DNA of 64,000 bases from Flavobacteriaceae bacterium (GTDB taxonomy: Bacteria > Bacteroidota > Bacteroidia > Flavobacteriales > Flavobacteriaceae). Below the pieces are notes generated by a model that was given only the letters and a program-made list of their open reading frames with translations, ran no database searches and was not told where the DNA came from. The DNA lies in the NCBI GenBank assembly GCA_028279515.1, contig JANQNQ010000009.1:124001-188000 (forward strand), read 5' to 3'. Positions 27,864 through 37,455 of the stretch are shown piece by piece. Positions within the stretch are counted from its first letter, which is position 1. Each line of letters starts with the position of its first letter. The position numbers were made by a program, and so were the translations under genes.

Positions 27864-30713
27864 TTATCGAATCACGATCTTTTTCGATTCACTTTCACCA
27901 CTACTTGACGACAAACGATAGATGTAAATTCCTGGACGCACTTCGTTCAACGAAATAAACGCACGGTCTGAGTTCACAGTTTTTCTAAAGAGATATCGGC
28001 CTTCCATTGAATAGAGGTCAAAGTAAACATTGGCTCCGTCAAAGTTTTTTGTGTAGACATTGATGCCTTCATTGGTAGTAGGGTTCGGAAACACCAAAAA
28101 AGCCTGGTCGGTCAAAAAGTAGATGTCCGCAATCTCAGATAAATACGAGCGACCGTCGTTGAGAGTGACCAAGACTTGATACTTATTTTGCCCTTGCATT
28201 GGGGTTTCATCCAGAAAAGTGATGTCCAGAGTGTCAAAGTCTGTAAGACTTCCAATGGTCACGCTATTTTCAGGTGTGATGCGCATGAAGTCAATTTGAG
28301 CCACATCATGCAGGCTTCCCAACGAAAGAAAAAGTTCAACGCCGTTTTGTGCTTCCGGCACCATGGCAAACAACGAATTGATGTAACAACCCGCTTCGAA
28401 CAACGTATAATCGACGGCGACACTTCGGATGCCTTTGCTTCCGTCAGAAAAAATCGGAGCAACCGAAAATAAGTTACTCGTGAAAGCATTCCTATTAAAA
28501 GTATAGGTCGTATCTACCGTTTGTTGAATGGGTGTCATGACCTGATTTTGATAATTGTACACTTCATAAGTGTCGATACCAGGTAATGCATTCCAATTGA
28601 TCTCTATAGTGTCTTCGCAGTCCAATCCGGTTCGAATGCTCGGTAGGTGAGAGATGGTAAACGAGTCCGAAAGAAATTCTTGTCCGCCAACCACCATTTT
28701 CAATTGCGCCAATGTGTTAAGTTCTAAGGGAGGTGTCCATTGAAATTGTTCGTTTTCAAGGTTGGCACCGTCCGAAAGCACTTCCCAATTAGTGCCTCCA
28801 TCATAGCTAACTTCGATACGTCCAGTGTTCTCAGAAAGAGAGCTATTCCACTTGAGATAGCTGAAGGTCTCTCCGTCGTATGGGTAATTGTCACTGGCTG
28901 TTGGAAAATCCCAAGAAAATTGATTTGCCACTTCCCAGCTGTATACTAAGGCAAATTCTTGGCTAGTTGTGCTGATGTCGAAGCCTTCAAGGACAATGGT
29001 GTAGTCTCCAGAAACGGGGTCTTCGAGCGATACTTGTTCAATATTGTTAAGGTGGTCTTCGCCTCTTGTGGCATTCGCCGTAATACTGCTCAGGTTGGGA
29101 CTTGAATCTAGAATCCAAGGCAGCCAAGTTGTGTTTGAAGGAGATACAAGCCGAAGGTCAATGTCATTGACCAAAGCTATATTTGTGTTAACTTCAGCCG
29201 CAGGATCCGTCCACACCAAACTTACTTTGAGTTGTACTGCGTTGGCAGGCACTGTTATGGTGTAGTTTTTTGTTTCGGCCGGAGTAATCTGATCGACAAT
29301 AAACTGTCCATTTTTTAGTTGTTGGATGCTCTCATAGGCATCGATATTTCCGTACCCAGTACTAAAATCTGGCCCAGGATTACCAACATCTTGTGCGCCG
29401 TTGATTAGCAATGCTTTTATAAGTGCTGCACTCGGAGCTGTACTCTGGGTGTTTTGATATTCTTGCTGCAACATAGTGATCACGCCTGTGGTCATGGCAG
29501 CAGCGTTCGAAGTACCGACATTACTATAAGCAACCAATTCTGGTTTGATACGGCCATCATGGGCAGGTCCTTTTGAAGAAAAGGGCAATGCGTCTCCTGT
29601 TGCATTGACGGCGCCAACGGTAAGCAAGTTCTTGGCCATTTTGAAATTCCCGGTAAGATTGGCCACCATACCAACATCAGCGTACGTGCCACTTTCGGGT
29701 GTTTCCTCGCCAGAATTTCCTGCGGAAAATGTATGAACTAGCGTTGGATTGTCGTATACGTGTTGGTCGTATGCCCTAGCTTGTGCTCCGTAGAAATTAT
29801 CGATCAATACCGTTCCGTATGAATGATTTTGGGCGATAATGCCCATGTTTTCAAAAATGGTAATGTCATCAGGTAAAACCTGTGTCAAGTCTGACGAAGT
29901 CACCTGAGCACTTGGTGTTACACCCAATCCGGTGACGGAAGAATTACCGCTTCCTGCAATGATCGAAGCCATATTGGTGCCGTGAATATTTAAGTCTTCA
30001 GAAGCAATGGCAGAAGCCACGATCTTCCCTTCAAGATCGATGTCGTTTTCATCAAATAGTTGATCCTTTACAGATACGAGCATACCGCTTCCGTCCAAAT
30101 CCGGAAACTCATTTTTAACCTTACGAATATTGTTGAAAGAAAGGTCTAGGTCATTGACCGAGCTTTCAGCGACCACATCAAAAGATTCTTTCCCTATATA
30201 GGAGACAAAAGATTGTGGCAGTAAAATGTTCATTACAGCAATACTGGTAGCTTTCACCACAAAAATATCACCGTATTGTTCAGAGATGAAAAATGTACGC
30301 GCGTTGTCGAGCAGTAGTTGCTTTAGCCGCAAAGGGTCAGAAGCTCTTATGGTATAGGTCTGAGTTCCCGGATGGCTAAGTAGACTGATATCAGATAGTT
30401 TCCAGAGGTTGTTGACGGAAAATGTCAAAACCTCATTTAAAATGGCGTTCAGGTCGGCTTGCTTTGCCGAAACGATGAGGTGATTTGCATCCAGTATGCG
30501 TAGTACGGTGAGTCGCTTTGAGGCGAGTGCTTGTAATTTGGGTTTCTTTTCGAAAATGACCAAAGCTGTTACTGGGACATTTTCGTCAACGACGTCTGAA
30601 GGTCTTAAGGCATTCGTATCTATAAATGAATCCCAATTGCTGTCTATTTTTTGTTGTGCAATACCATTAAAAAGGCACAACATCATAAAAGAAATGAGGC
30701 AATATTTCAGCAT
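27864..30713 (-). CDS. Secreted subtilisin-like serine protease with T9SS tail
   Basis: 949 residues. Signal peptide (1-19). S8 domain with likely triad Asp217 (SVKDQLFDEND), His244 (IHGTNMASIIAGSG) and Ser402 (VGTSNAAAMTTG, varying from the usual GTSMAAP), and oxyanion Asn333 (SAGNSG). Beta-rich domains follow, then a type-A T9SS sorting domain (FPNPTTNEGINVYT ... PGIYIYRLSSSSGE, ending KKIVIR). Exported to the cell surface or medium by the type IX secretion system; probably digests extracellular protein. Convergent with clpS; the 5' region faces the M57 protease gene. Confidence 0.9.
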   Translation of the reverse strand: MLKYCLISFMMLCLFNGIAQQKIDSNWDSFIDTNALRPSDVVDENVPVTALVIFEKKPKLQALASKRLTVLRILDANHLIVSAKQADLNAILNEVLTFSVNNLWKLSDISLLSHPGTQTYTIRASDPLRLKQLLLDNARTFFISEQYGDIFVVKATSIAVMNILLPQSFVSYIGKESFDVVAESSVNDLDLSFNNIRKVKNEFPDLDGSGMLVSVKDQLFDENDIDLEGKIVASAIASEDLNIHGTNMASIIAGSGNSSVTGLGVTPSAQVTSSDLTQVLPDDITIFENMGIIAQNHSYGTVLIDNFYGAQARAYDQHVYDNPTLVHTFSAGNSGEETPESGTYADVGMVANLTGNFKMAKNLLTVGAVNATGDALPFSSKGPAHDGRIKPELVAYSNVGTSNAAAMTTGVITMLQQEYQNTQSTAPSAALIKALLINGAQDVGNPGPDFSTGYGNIDAYESIQQLKNGQFIVDQITPAETKNYTITVPANAVQLKVSLVWTDPAAEVNTNIALVNDIDLRLVSPSNTTWLPWILDSSPNLSSITANATRGEDHLNNIEQVSLEDPVSGDYTIVLEGFDISTTSQEFALVYSWEVANQFSWDFPTASDNYPYDGETFSYLKWNSSLSENTGRIEVSYDGGTNWEVLSDGANLENEQFQWTPPLELNTLAQLKMVVGGQEFLSDSFTISHLPSIRTGLDCEDTIEINWNALPGIDTYEVYNYQNQVMTPIQQTVDTTYTFNRNAFTSNLFSVAPIFSDGSKGIRSVAVDYTLFEAGCYINSLFAMVPEAQNGVELFLSLGSLHDVAQIDFMRITPENSVTIGSLTDFDTLDITFLDETPMQGQNKYQVLVTLNDGRSYLSEIADIYFLTDQAFLVFPNPTTNEGINVYTKNFDGANVYFDLYSMEGRYLFRKTVNSDRAFISLNEVRPGIYIYRLSSSSGESESKKIVIR

Positions 30714-31089
30714 GGTGGTTAATGTTTAAGGGTTGCCCATATCAAGGATGTGGTATTACCATAATCAGATTGATGATGAGGCAACTAAAGATATATATTT
30801 TATACGTATTTAAGGATATCTTTTTACCAGGGATCGAGCCGATTTTGATGTTAAAATAGTATGCTTTTCATCGATCAAGCACCGAAAATAGACTTACTCT
30901 AGCGATTTAACATAGATAATTTATTTTTATCATTTTAGTTTAAAAATTAATAAAAATTCAAATTTTTGTGAAAAATTAACGAAATATTTCGAATATATTT
31001 AAAATTCTCTAAATTTATATCAACTCAGGAATACATCTTAACATTAACCAAAAAGAAGTAATCTTAACATTAACCAAAAACTATTAAAA
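30714..31089. other. Divergent promoter region of the two protease genes
   Basis: 376 bp, very A/T rich. It contains TATACGTATTTAAGG near 30811, a perfect 12-bp palindrome CGAAATATTTCG near 30980 and the 20-bp direct repeat at 31035-31080. No gene seen. Confidence 0.5.
31035..31080 (+). repeat. 20-bp direct repeat in the M57 protease leader
   Basis: ATCTTAACATTAACCAAAAA occurs at 31035-31054 and again at 31061-31080, 26 bp apart, ending 9 bp before the start codon. Confidence 0.85.
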
Positions 31090-31926
31090 ATGAAAAACAT
31101 TAGAAATTTAACCCTACTTATGGCTGCGGGAGCTGCCTTCTTTTTTACTGCTTGCGAGAAGGAAGATGCTACCGGACTTGAAACTCAGGATCAAGCAATT
31201 ACTCAAGATGTCCTGGATAAACTCGCTGGCTTTGCGTTGAACACAAACGACGTTAGAATTGGCGATTTTGTTTTTCCCGACGGAACTACAGAAGAACGCT
31301 ACTTCGTTGAAGATGATTTGACGTTTACAAGAGAGGCCATTGAAAATTTAGATCTAGCTGGCGGTATCACCACCGAACAGTACAGAACGTTCAACTTGGT
31401 GAGCTCTCCAAGAACTATCCGTGTGATCGGATACACCGGGGGTGGAGGTTTTGGACTTTCATCTAGAAACAGAACCGGATTACAATGGGCGATCAACAAC
31501 TACAATGCGTTAAACCTTGGTCTTACATTTCAGTTAGACTTCGGTACTGCATATCAGTCGTATGACATCGTAGTATACAGAAACCCTAACAACGGCGGAA
31601 CTGGTGGTTCTGCCGGATTCCCTAGTGGAGGTAACCCTAACAAATTTGTTCAAGTATATGGATTGGATAACTTGAGCAATAACGTTAATGAGCATGTTAT
31701 AGGTCATGAGATCGGACACTCTGTGGGGTTAAGACATACTGATTACTTTAGCAGACAAAGCTGCGGACAAAACGTAAACGAAGGATCTGCTGGTGTTGGA
31801 GCTGTTCATATTCCAGGAACTCCAACGGGATACGACTCAACATCGTTAATGTTGGCGTGCTTTAGCACATCAACTAACGGAGAATTCAATTCAAACGACC
31901 GTACAGCTTTGAACTACCTTTATTAA
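31090..31926 (+). CDS. M57-like zinc metalloprotease lipoprotein
   Basis: 278 residues. Lipoprotein-type signal (AAFFFTAC, Cys21). The zinc site HEIGHSVGLRHTD fits HExxHxxGxxHxD, as in the M57/dual-action HEIGH protease family, and the Met-turn follows (TSLMLACF). The predicted pro-region is about residues 22-110. Exported, surface or periplasmic protease. No sorting tail is present. Closed by a strong terminator. Confidence 0.87.
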   Translation: MKNIRNLTLLMAAGAAFFFTACEKEDATGLETQDQAITQDVLDKLAGFALNTNDVRIGDFVFPDGTTEERYFVEDDLTFTREAIENLDLAGGITTEQYRTFNLVSSPRTIRVIGYTGGGGFGLSSRNRTGLQWAINNYNALNLGLTFQLDFGTAYQSYDIVVYRNPNNGGTGGSAGFPSGGNPNKFVQVYGLDNLSNNVNEHVIGHEIGHSVGLRHTDYFSRQSCGQNVNEGSAGVGAVHIPGTPTGYDSTSLMLACFSTSTNGEFNSNDRTALNYLY

Positions 31927-31965
31927 TAACCTGACCAATTAATACAATTCCATGTTAAGATGGGA

Positions 31966-31996
31966 GAGAAGGCGCTTTTTGCGCCTTCTTTTTTGT
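31966..31996 (+). terminator. Terminator of the M57 protease gene
   Basis: AGAAGGCGC-ttttt-GCGCCTTCT hairpin followed by TTTTTTG. Confidence 0.92.
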
Positions 31997-32026
31997 TTTA
32001 TACAGAAGGATTCTGAAATCATGCGC

Positions 32027-32070
32027 ATGACATTCGTCATATTTTAAGAAGTGAACGGCTCGTACTTTTG
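32027..32070 (+). promoter_or_regulatory. FNR-like site and -7 element of hemN
   Basis: Perfect palindrome ATGAC-ATTC-GTCAT (32027-32040) and TACTTTTG (32063-32070). Centre to last base of the -7 element: 36.5 bp, identical to the four other sites in this window. hemN starts 18 bp later. Confidence 0.8.
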
Positions 32071-32087
32071 AAGAAAACAATTACCGA

Positions 32088-33452
32088 ATGAGCCACACAC
32101 TTCTTCATAAATACAACGTTCCGGGGCCTCGATACACGAGCTATCCCACGGTTCCTTATTGGGACCGCGATTCGTTTTCACTTGAAGGTTGGAAAAACGC
32201 GCTAAAAACGAGCTTTCACCAAAGCAATCGAGAAGAAGGAATTAGCCTCTATATACACCTTCCGTTTTGTGAAAGCATGTGTACCTTCTGTGGCTGCCAC
32301 AAACGAATAACGAAAAGGCACGATGTTGAAATTCCGTATCTAAATTCCATTTTAAAAGAATGGCAACTATATCTAGATGTTCTGGGCGAAAAGCCAATCA
32401 TTAAAGAGATTCATTTAGGCGGCGGAACTCCGACCTTTTTCTCACCAGAAAACCTCACTTATCTGATCAAAGAAATCTTGTCCAAGGCCATTAAGGCCGA
32501 CGAATACCTTTTCAGCTTTGAAGGGCACCCTAATAACACCAATATTGGTCATCTAAAAGCCTTATATGATGTTGGGTTTAGGCGAGTAAGCTATGGGGTG
32601 CAAGATTATAGCCCTATTGTGCAAAAAGCCATACATCGCATACAACCATTTGAGAATGTGAAAAGGGCTACTGAAGAGGCGAGAGAAGTGGGGTATACTT
32701 CGGTTGGGCATGACCTGATTTTCGGACTCCCATTTCAGACCATAGAAGACGTTCAAGATACGTTGAGAAAAACAAGAGAACTAAAGCCAGATCGAATTGC
32801 ATTCTATAGCTATGCGCATGTGCCATGGATCAAGGGCAATGGACAACGTGGCTTTCTCGATAAGGACCTACCCACAGCCGAAAGCAAAAGGCAGCAATAC
32901 GAATTGGGGAAAGAACGACTACAAGAAGTAGGATATACCGAAATCGGAATGGATCACTTTGCACTGCATGACGACAGCCTGATGAAAGCCGCCAGAAACG
33001 GAAAGCTCCATCGAAATTTTATGGGATATACGGCGTCAAAGACGCAAGTCATGATAGGTCTCGGAGCTTCGTCCATTAGTGATAGCTGGTACGGTTTTGC
33101 CCAAAATGCGAAGAACATCGAGGAATACCAAAACTTGGTAGACAACGGGATCATTCCGGTATATCGTGGCCATATTTTAGATGCTGAAGATTTGATCATC
33201 CGCAAACATATACTAAACCTGATGTGTCGTTTCTCAACCTCATGGAGGGCAGACGAAATGCGCTTTCCAGAGCTGCGAAATGTATTGGCAAAGCTTCAAG
33301 AAATGCAGCAAGACGAACTCATTGTCATTTCTAAAGAAGGAATGACTGTTACTGAAAAGGGAAAACCTTTTGTTCGTAACGTTTGTATGGCTTTTGACTT
33401 ACGATTGAAGCGAAACAAACCCGAAACACAACTATTTTCAATGACCGTTTAA
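32088..33452 (+). CDS. hemN: Oxygen-independent coproporphyrinogen III dehydrogenase
   Basis: 454 residues, full length. Radical-SAM cluster CESMCTFCGC, GGGTPTFF, and the HemN-specific SYPTVPYWDRD start and C-terminal HemN domain (SKEGMTVTEKGKPFVRNVCMAFD). Makes protoporphyrinogen IX without oxygen, as needed for haem synthesis in low oxygen. Fits the FNR-like site upstream and the cbb3 genes downstream; followed 15 bp later by uspA. Confidence 0.95.
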   Translation: MSHTLLHKYNVPGPRYTSYPTVPYWDRDSFSLEGWKNALKTSFHQSNREEGISLYIHLPFCESMCTFCGCHKRITKRHDVEIPYLNSILKEWQLYLDVLGEKPIIKEIHLGGGTPTFFSPENLTYLIKEILSKAIKADEYLFSFEGHPNNTNIGHLKALYDVGFRRVSYGVQDYSPIVQKAIHRIQPFENVKRATEEAREVGYTSVGHDLIFGLPFQTIEDVQDTLRKTRELKPDRIAFYSYAHVPWIKGNGQRGFLDKDLPTAESKRQQYELGKERLQEVGYTEIGMDHFALHDDSLMKAARNGKLHRNFMGYTASKTQVMIGLGASSISDSWYGFAQNAKNIEEYQNLVDNGIIPVYRGHILDAEDLIIRKHILNLMCRFSTSWRADEMRFPELRNVLAKLQEMQQDELIVISKEGMTVTEKGKPFVRNVCMAFDLRLKRNKPETQLFSMTV

Positions 33453-33467
33453 TTAATACCAAAAACC

Positions 33468-34304
33468 ATGAAAAAAATTCTTGTTCCTGTTGATTTTTCA
33501 GATCACTCAGAATATGCACTTGAGGTGGCAGCCACACTGGCAAAAAAGTATGATGCCGAGATTGTTGCCCTACATATGATGGGGTTGTCTGAAGCCGTGT
33601 TCACCAAAGATGAATCGCAAGAAGTAGCCGAGGCAGTTTATTATATGAAATTGGCTCAGAAGCGCTTTCAGGATTTCTTGGACAAAGAGTATTTAGAAGG
33701 AATTCAAGTGACTGAGACAGTTCAGAATTATAAGGTGTTCAGTGAGATCAATGATGTTGCGCATGAGCACGATGTTGATTTGATTATCATGGGATCTCAT
33801 GGTGCTAGTGGTCTCAAGGAAGTCTTTGTAGGCTCTAATACCGAAAAGGTAGTACGTACTTCGAGCATACCCGTTTTGGTTATTAAAGAACAGATTACGG
33901 ATTTTAAGGCCAAAAATGTAGTTTTTGCATGTGACTTTAAAACCGAAAGTATAGGTGCTTATATCAATGCTATGAATCTATTTAAGGCTTTGGAGGCAAA
34001 TATACATTTGTTGTACATCAACCTTCCGAGTGAACGATTCATGAGCTCTAACCAGATGGAAGAGCGCGTTAACGACTTTATTTATGTCGCCGATCAAGGC
34101 AATATGAGCAATTTGGAAAAAGTAACGTATCAAAGCGATTTTACTGTAGAAGATGGTGTTTTTAACTACAGTAAAAAAGTGAATGCCGACGTTATTGCGA
34201 TTCCTACCCATGGTAGAAAAGGACTTGCACATTTCTTTAGCGGAAGCATTGGCGAAGACATTGCCAATCATGCCGTTTTACCTGTGATGACCTTCAAGAT
34301 TTGA
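33468..34304 (+). CDS. Tandem universal stress protein (UspA), copy 1
   Basis: 278 residues in two Usp domains. The first has an intact nucleotide-binding motif (IIMGSHGASGLKEVFVGSNTEKV); the second ends AIPTHGRKGLAHFFSGSIGEDI. Probably an ATP-binding survival protein. Co-transcribed with hemN (15-bp gap), so under the same low-oxygen promoter; a relative lies at 46450-47298 with its own copy of the site. Confidence 0.88.
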   Translation: MKKILVPVDFSDHSEYALEVAATLAKKYDAEIVALHMMGLSEAVFTKDESQEVAEAVYYMKLAQKRFQDFLDKEYLEGIQVTETVQNYKVFSEINDVAHEHDVDLIIMGSHGASGLKEVFVGSNTEKVVRTSSIPVLVIKEQITDFKAKNVVFACDFKTESIGAYINAMNLFKALEANIHLLYINLPSERFMSSNQMEERVNDFIYVADQGNMSNLEKVTYQSDFTVEDGVFNYSKKVNADVIAIPTHGRKGLAHFFSGSIGEDIANHAVLPVMTFKI

Positions 34305-34330
34305 AGATCTTTGCATATAAGTTAGTTAGT

Positions 34331-34360
34331 AAAAAGTGCGCTGAATCTCAGCGCACTTTT
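34331..34360. terminator. Bidirectional terminator between uspA and trxA
   Basis: AAAAAGTGCGCTGA-atc-TCAGCGCACTTTTTT: a 13-bp perfect stem with T-runs on both strands, touching the stop of the convergent thioredoxin gene. Confidence 0.93.
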
Positions 34361-34660
34361 TTATTGATATGATTGTATGATATTGACGATATCCTGTTTT
34401 TGAAGCACGCCAGACTGACGCCAGACTTGTTGACCACTTTTGAATAGTAACATTGTAGGTACCCCTCGCACCTGAAATTTAGCAGCTAGTGGTTGGTTTT
34501 TATCAACGTCAATTTTAATCACCTTGACGGCATCACCCAGCTCGTCCTTTACTTCTTTCAATATAGGAGCTAACATCTTACAAGGTCCGCACCAATCAGC
34601 ATAAAAGTCGATTAATACCGGAGTCTCAGAATCAATGATCTGTTTAAAACTACTTTTCAA
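34361..34660 (-). CDS. trxA: Thioredoxin
   Basis: 99 residues with active site FYADWCGPCKML and the cis-proline loop GVPTMLLF. No signal peptide, so cytoplasmic. It is the last gene of the leftward cco cluster, 10 bp after the TauE-like gene, which suggests a role in thiol or copper handling during oxidase assembly (inference). Confidence 0.93.
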   Translation of the reverse strand: MKSSFKQIIDSETPVLIDFYADWCGPCKMLAPILKEVKDELGDAVKVIKIDVDKNQPLAAKFQVRGVPTMLLFKSGQQVWRQSGVLQKQDIVNIIQSYQ

Positions 34661-34670
34661 AGTCTATGAT

Positions 34671-35372
34671 TTAATGGCATTCGATTTGCGAAGATACAAC
34701 ATCCAGTACAGGTGCAGGAGAGATATAAGGAATACCCAATCCCATTCCTCGTAAAATAAAAAGAACGGCAATGATGATCACCATAACCGGAACCAGTTTT
34801 CTAAGATGCTGACGGGTCTTGACATTGATAAAGTTTCCAGCATAAACAGCCACACTCATCAGCGGGATGGTCCCAAGTCCAAACAATATCATATACAGTC
34901 CGCCTTGCCAAGCAGTGCCAATGGCAATGGCGCCAAGTACGGCCATGTAGACCAAACCACAAGGTAAGAAACCATTCAAAAAGCCGATAGTCAAGAAGGT
35001 GTCAGCGGTTTTCTTTTTAAGTGCTTCACCCAAAGAACTTTTCACCTTTGAAACAAGGAGAAACAAAGGTTTAGAAATGCTATACTTACTGAGCAACCTA
35101 TGTGGAAATAACACCACCACGATCATCAGAATTCCCATCAAGATCGAAAGCTTCTGCTGCATACCAAATAGCTGAAATCCCTTTCCGACCAAACCAAAGA
35201 GCAATCCGATGATACCATAGGCCAAGAGTCTACCCAAATGGTAACTCATGACCTGAGCAAACTTCTTGAAGTTGTTGGTTCGATCTACCGGAAGCATAAA
35301 AGCAATGGGTCCGCACATACCAACACAGTGCAAGCTTCCCAATAGACCAAAAAGTAATGCAGATACTATCAT
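34671..35372 (-). CDS. TauE/SafE (DsbD_2)-type membrane protein of the cco cluster
   Basis: 233 residues, about six membrane helices, with the diagnostic GSLHCVGMCGP motif and a proline-flanked cysteine (NGFLPCGLVYMA). Members of this family sit with ccoGHIS in many bacteria and are thought to move copper or electrons for cbb3 assembly. Starts at the base before ccoH ends (abutting). Confidence 0.87.
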   Translation of the reverse strand: MIVSALLFGLLGSLHCVGMCGPIAFMLPVDRTNNFKKFAQVMSYHLGRLLAYGIIGLLFGLVGKGFQLFGMQQKLSILMGILMIVVVLFPHRLLSKYSISKPLFLLVSKVKSSLGEALKKKTADTFLTIGFLNGFLPCGLVYMAVLGAIAIGTAWQGGLYMILFGLGTIPLMSVAVYAGNFINVKTRQHLRKLVPVMVIIIAVLFILRGMGLGIPYISPAPVLDVVSSQIECH

Positions 35373-35819
35373 TTACAACATGATTCGTTCGTTGTGCTGA
35401 TAAGACTCAGCCTTGTATTGCCAGTTCACGGTTATGTTCCAGCGGCCATCCAGTAAGCGTGCATTAGGTATGAGCATATTTGTTGAAGATAAAACGATAG
35501 GTACGTTAAAATCCAACAGCTTATTAGATGGCCTATACAGGAACACATTGCCTTTTATTTCTTCGATGTCAGCATCCCTCGGAAAGCTGATTATCAATCC
35601 TTCCTTAACACGTGTGACCGCCAGATTCTGACCTTTGGTCTTAGCATTTTGTTGCGCATCGATTTCTTGTTGATATCCCAATTCCTTTTTGTAATAGTCG
35701 TCTGTCACCAGGTCATGCGCATACTCCTTATTTGTACTCATAGTGATGACAAAATATAGAATGAAGGCGATAAAGGCCACAAACCCTAAGACGATTCCTT
35801 TTCCCCAATGTAGTTTCAT
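35373..35819 (-). CDS. ccoH: cbb3 oxidase assembly protein CcoH/FixH
   Basis: 148 residues: one N-terminal membrane helix (about 8-27) then DLVTDDYYKKELGYQQEID, the FixH signature, and a periplasmic beta domain. Needed for assembly of the cbb3 oxidase. Separated from ccoG by the dispersed repeat at 35847-35991. Confidence 0.9.
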   Translation of the reverse strand: MKLHWGKGIVLGFVAFIAFILYFVITMSTNKEYAHDLVTDDYYKKELGYQQEIDAQQNAKTKGQNLAVTRVKEGLIISFPRDADIEEIKGNVFLYRPSNKLLDFNVPIVLSSTNMLIPNARLLDGRWNITVNWQYKAESYQHNERIML

Positions 35820-35846
35820 AATCTGTGTTTTTTTAGTTATTTGGAC

Positions 35847-35991
35847 GTTCCATGAAGTAGAGCAAGCTCACTTCACGGGCGGGCTTTCGGTAGTCGCTAT
35901 CAATTTTGTACCTCGACTGCGCTCGGCACGACACAAAATTGATGAGCTTCAACAAAACCTCAATCCCTAACGCGCTAACGCAAGGCCCATT
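35847..35991 (-). repeat. Dispersed intergenic repeat, copy B
   Basis: 145 bp, the reverse complement of 1161-1344 without that copy's extra 45 bp and with scattered differences. It lies inside the cco cluster, between ccoG and ccoH, and its hairpins could act on the shared transcript. Confidence 0.85.
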
Positions 35992-36026
35992 ATTTCATTT
36001 GTTCATTACTTCATTATTTCATTGAA

Positions 36027-37448
36027 CTATCGATAACTTCTAGGGCCCAAGAACGAGGTGGTGGTCGTTTCGATCAGCTTGTCATCGCTGAACACTTCGA
36101 TCTTCAAACGAACCTTGTCGTCCTTTAGGGCGCCTTGGTCGATCTCGATAAACAAAGTACCTTCAGCAAGGTCTTGGGCGGGGATGGTAAAGTTATCTCC
36201 ACTCACCAATTTGATGGTTCCTTTGTGAGAGCGCAATTCAAACCGAACATTGTTAATCGTGTCCGTGGTCTTATTGACCAATTTATAGGTATACACATTG
36301 CTGATCACCGTCTCTCCTTTGCGCTCATACAATTGACCAGGTAAACGTAAAATGGTCGCTTCGACATCGTTTCTCAAGAATAGCATGCCGATAAGAACGG
36401 CGATCAAGATCCCTAAAACGGCAGTATAGCCCTTCAATCTAGGAGAAAAGGTAAACTTGGTCTTCTTTTCGATCTGATCTTCACTTGTGTAGCGAATCAA
36501 TCCTTTAGGTAGATTCACACTTTCCATCATATGGTCGCAAGCGTCGATACAAGCTGTACAGTTTACACATTCAAGCTGTGTTCCGTTGCGTATGTCGATT
36601 CCCGTGGGGCACACATGAACACACTGAAAACAATCAATACAATCTCCTTTTCCGGTTGAAGGACGGTCTTCATTTTTCTTAAACTTGGCGCGCCCAGCTT
36701 CCTTTTCACCGCGTTTATGGTCATAGGCCACCACGATCGATCTATTATCGAGTAGTACACCCTGTAACCTTCCGTAAGGGCAAGCGATGATACACACTTG
36801 CTCTCTAAACCAAGCAAAAACAAAGTAGAACACACCCGTAAAGATGGTCAACGATATCAGGGTGCTCGTATGCGCCGCTGGTCCATCAATGATGTATTGT
36901 AGCAAGCGATCGCTTCCTATCAGGTAGGCCAAGAACACATTGGCGATCAAGAAGGAGATGATGAAAAAGATAGACCATTTCAATACCCGCTTCCGAACTT
37001 TTTCAGCATTCCAAGCTTGTTTGTCGAGACGTATTTGTTTTCCTCGATCTCCATCGATCCAATACTCAATACGTCTAAATACCATTTCCATGAAAATGGT
37101 CTGCGGACATATCCATCCACAAAATAATCTTCCGTAGGCAACCGTAAAGAAAACCACGAAGATGACCCCAATGATCATCATGATTACGAAAATGTGGAAA
37201 TCTTGCGGCCAGAACGGAGCCCCGAAAATATTAAAACGACGCTCTAGCACATTGAACATCAAGAATTGGTTGCCATTGATCTTGATAAAGGGTGCTGCAA
37301 ACAAGAATATCAACAGAAAGTAGCTGACCCATTTTCGATAGTCGTAATACTTGCCCTTGGGTTTTTTAGGAAATATCCAAGACCGTTTTCCTTCTTCATT
37401 GATAGTCCCTATCGAGTCTCTAAATCGTTCGTTTTCGGGTGTTTCCAC
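36027..37448 (-). CDS. ccoG: cbb3 oxidase accessory ferredoxin-like protein CcoG
   Basis: 473 residues. Five membrane helices, a conserved CGWICPQ loop, a CIIACPYGRLQG loop, two [4Fe-4S] cluster motifs (CIDCFQCVHVCP and CVNCTACIDACD), and a C-terminal immunoglobulin-like FixG domain. Reduces copper for delivery to the oxidase in relatives. 7 bp after ccoP. Confidence 0.95.
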   Translation of the reverse strand: METPENERFRDSIGTINEEGKRSWIFPKKPKGKYYDYRKWVSYFLLIFLFAAPFIKINGNQFLMFNVLERRFNIFGAPFWPQDFHIFVIMMIIGVIFVVFFTVAYGRLFCGWICPQTIFMEMVFRRIEYWIDGDRGKQIRLDKQAWNAEKVRKRVLKWSIFFIISFLIANVFLAYLIGSDRLLQYIIDGPAAHTSTLISLTIFTGVFYFVFAWFREQVCIIACPYGRLQGVLLDNRSIVVAYDHKRGEKEAGRAKFKKNEDRPSTGKGDCIDCFQCVHVCPTGIDIRNGTQLECVNCTACIDACDHMMESVNLPKGLIRYTSEDQIEKKTKFTFSPRLKGYTAVLGILIAVLIGMLFLRNDVEATILRLPGQLYERKGETVISNVYTYKLVNKTTDTINNVRFELRSHKGTIKLVSGDNFTIPAQDLAEGTLFIEIDQGALKDDKVRLKIEVFSDDKLIETTTTSFLGPRSYR

Positions 37449-37455
37449 GTTGGTT

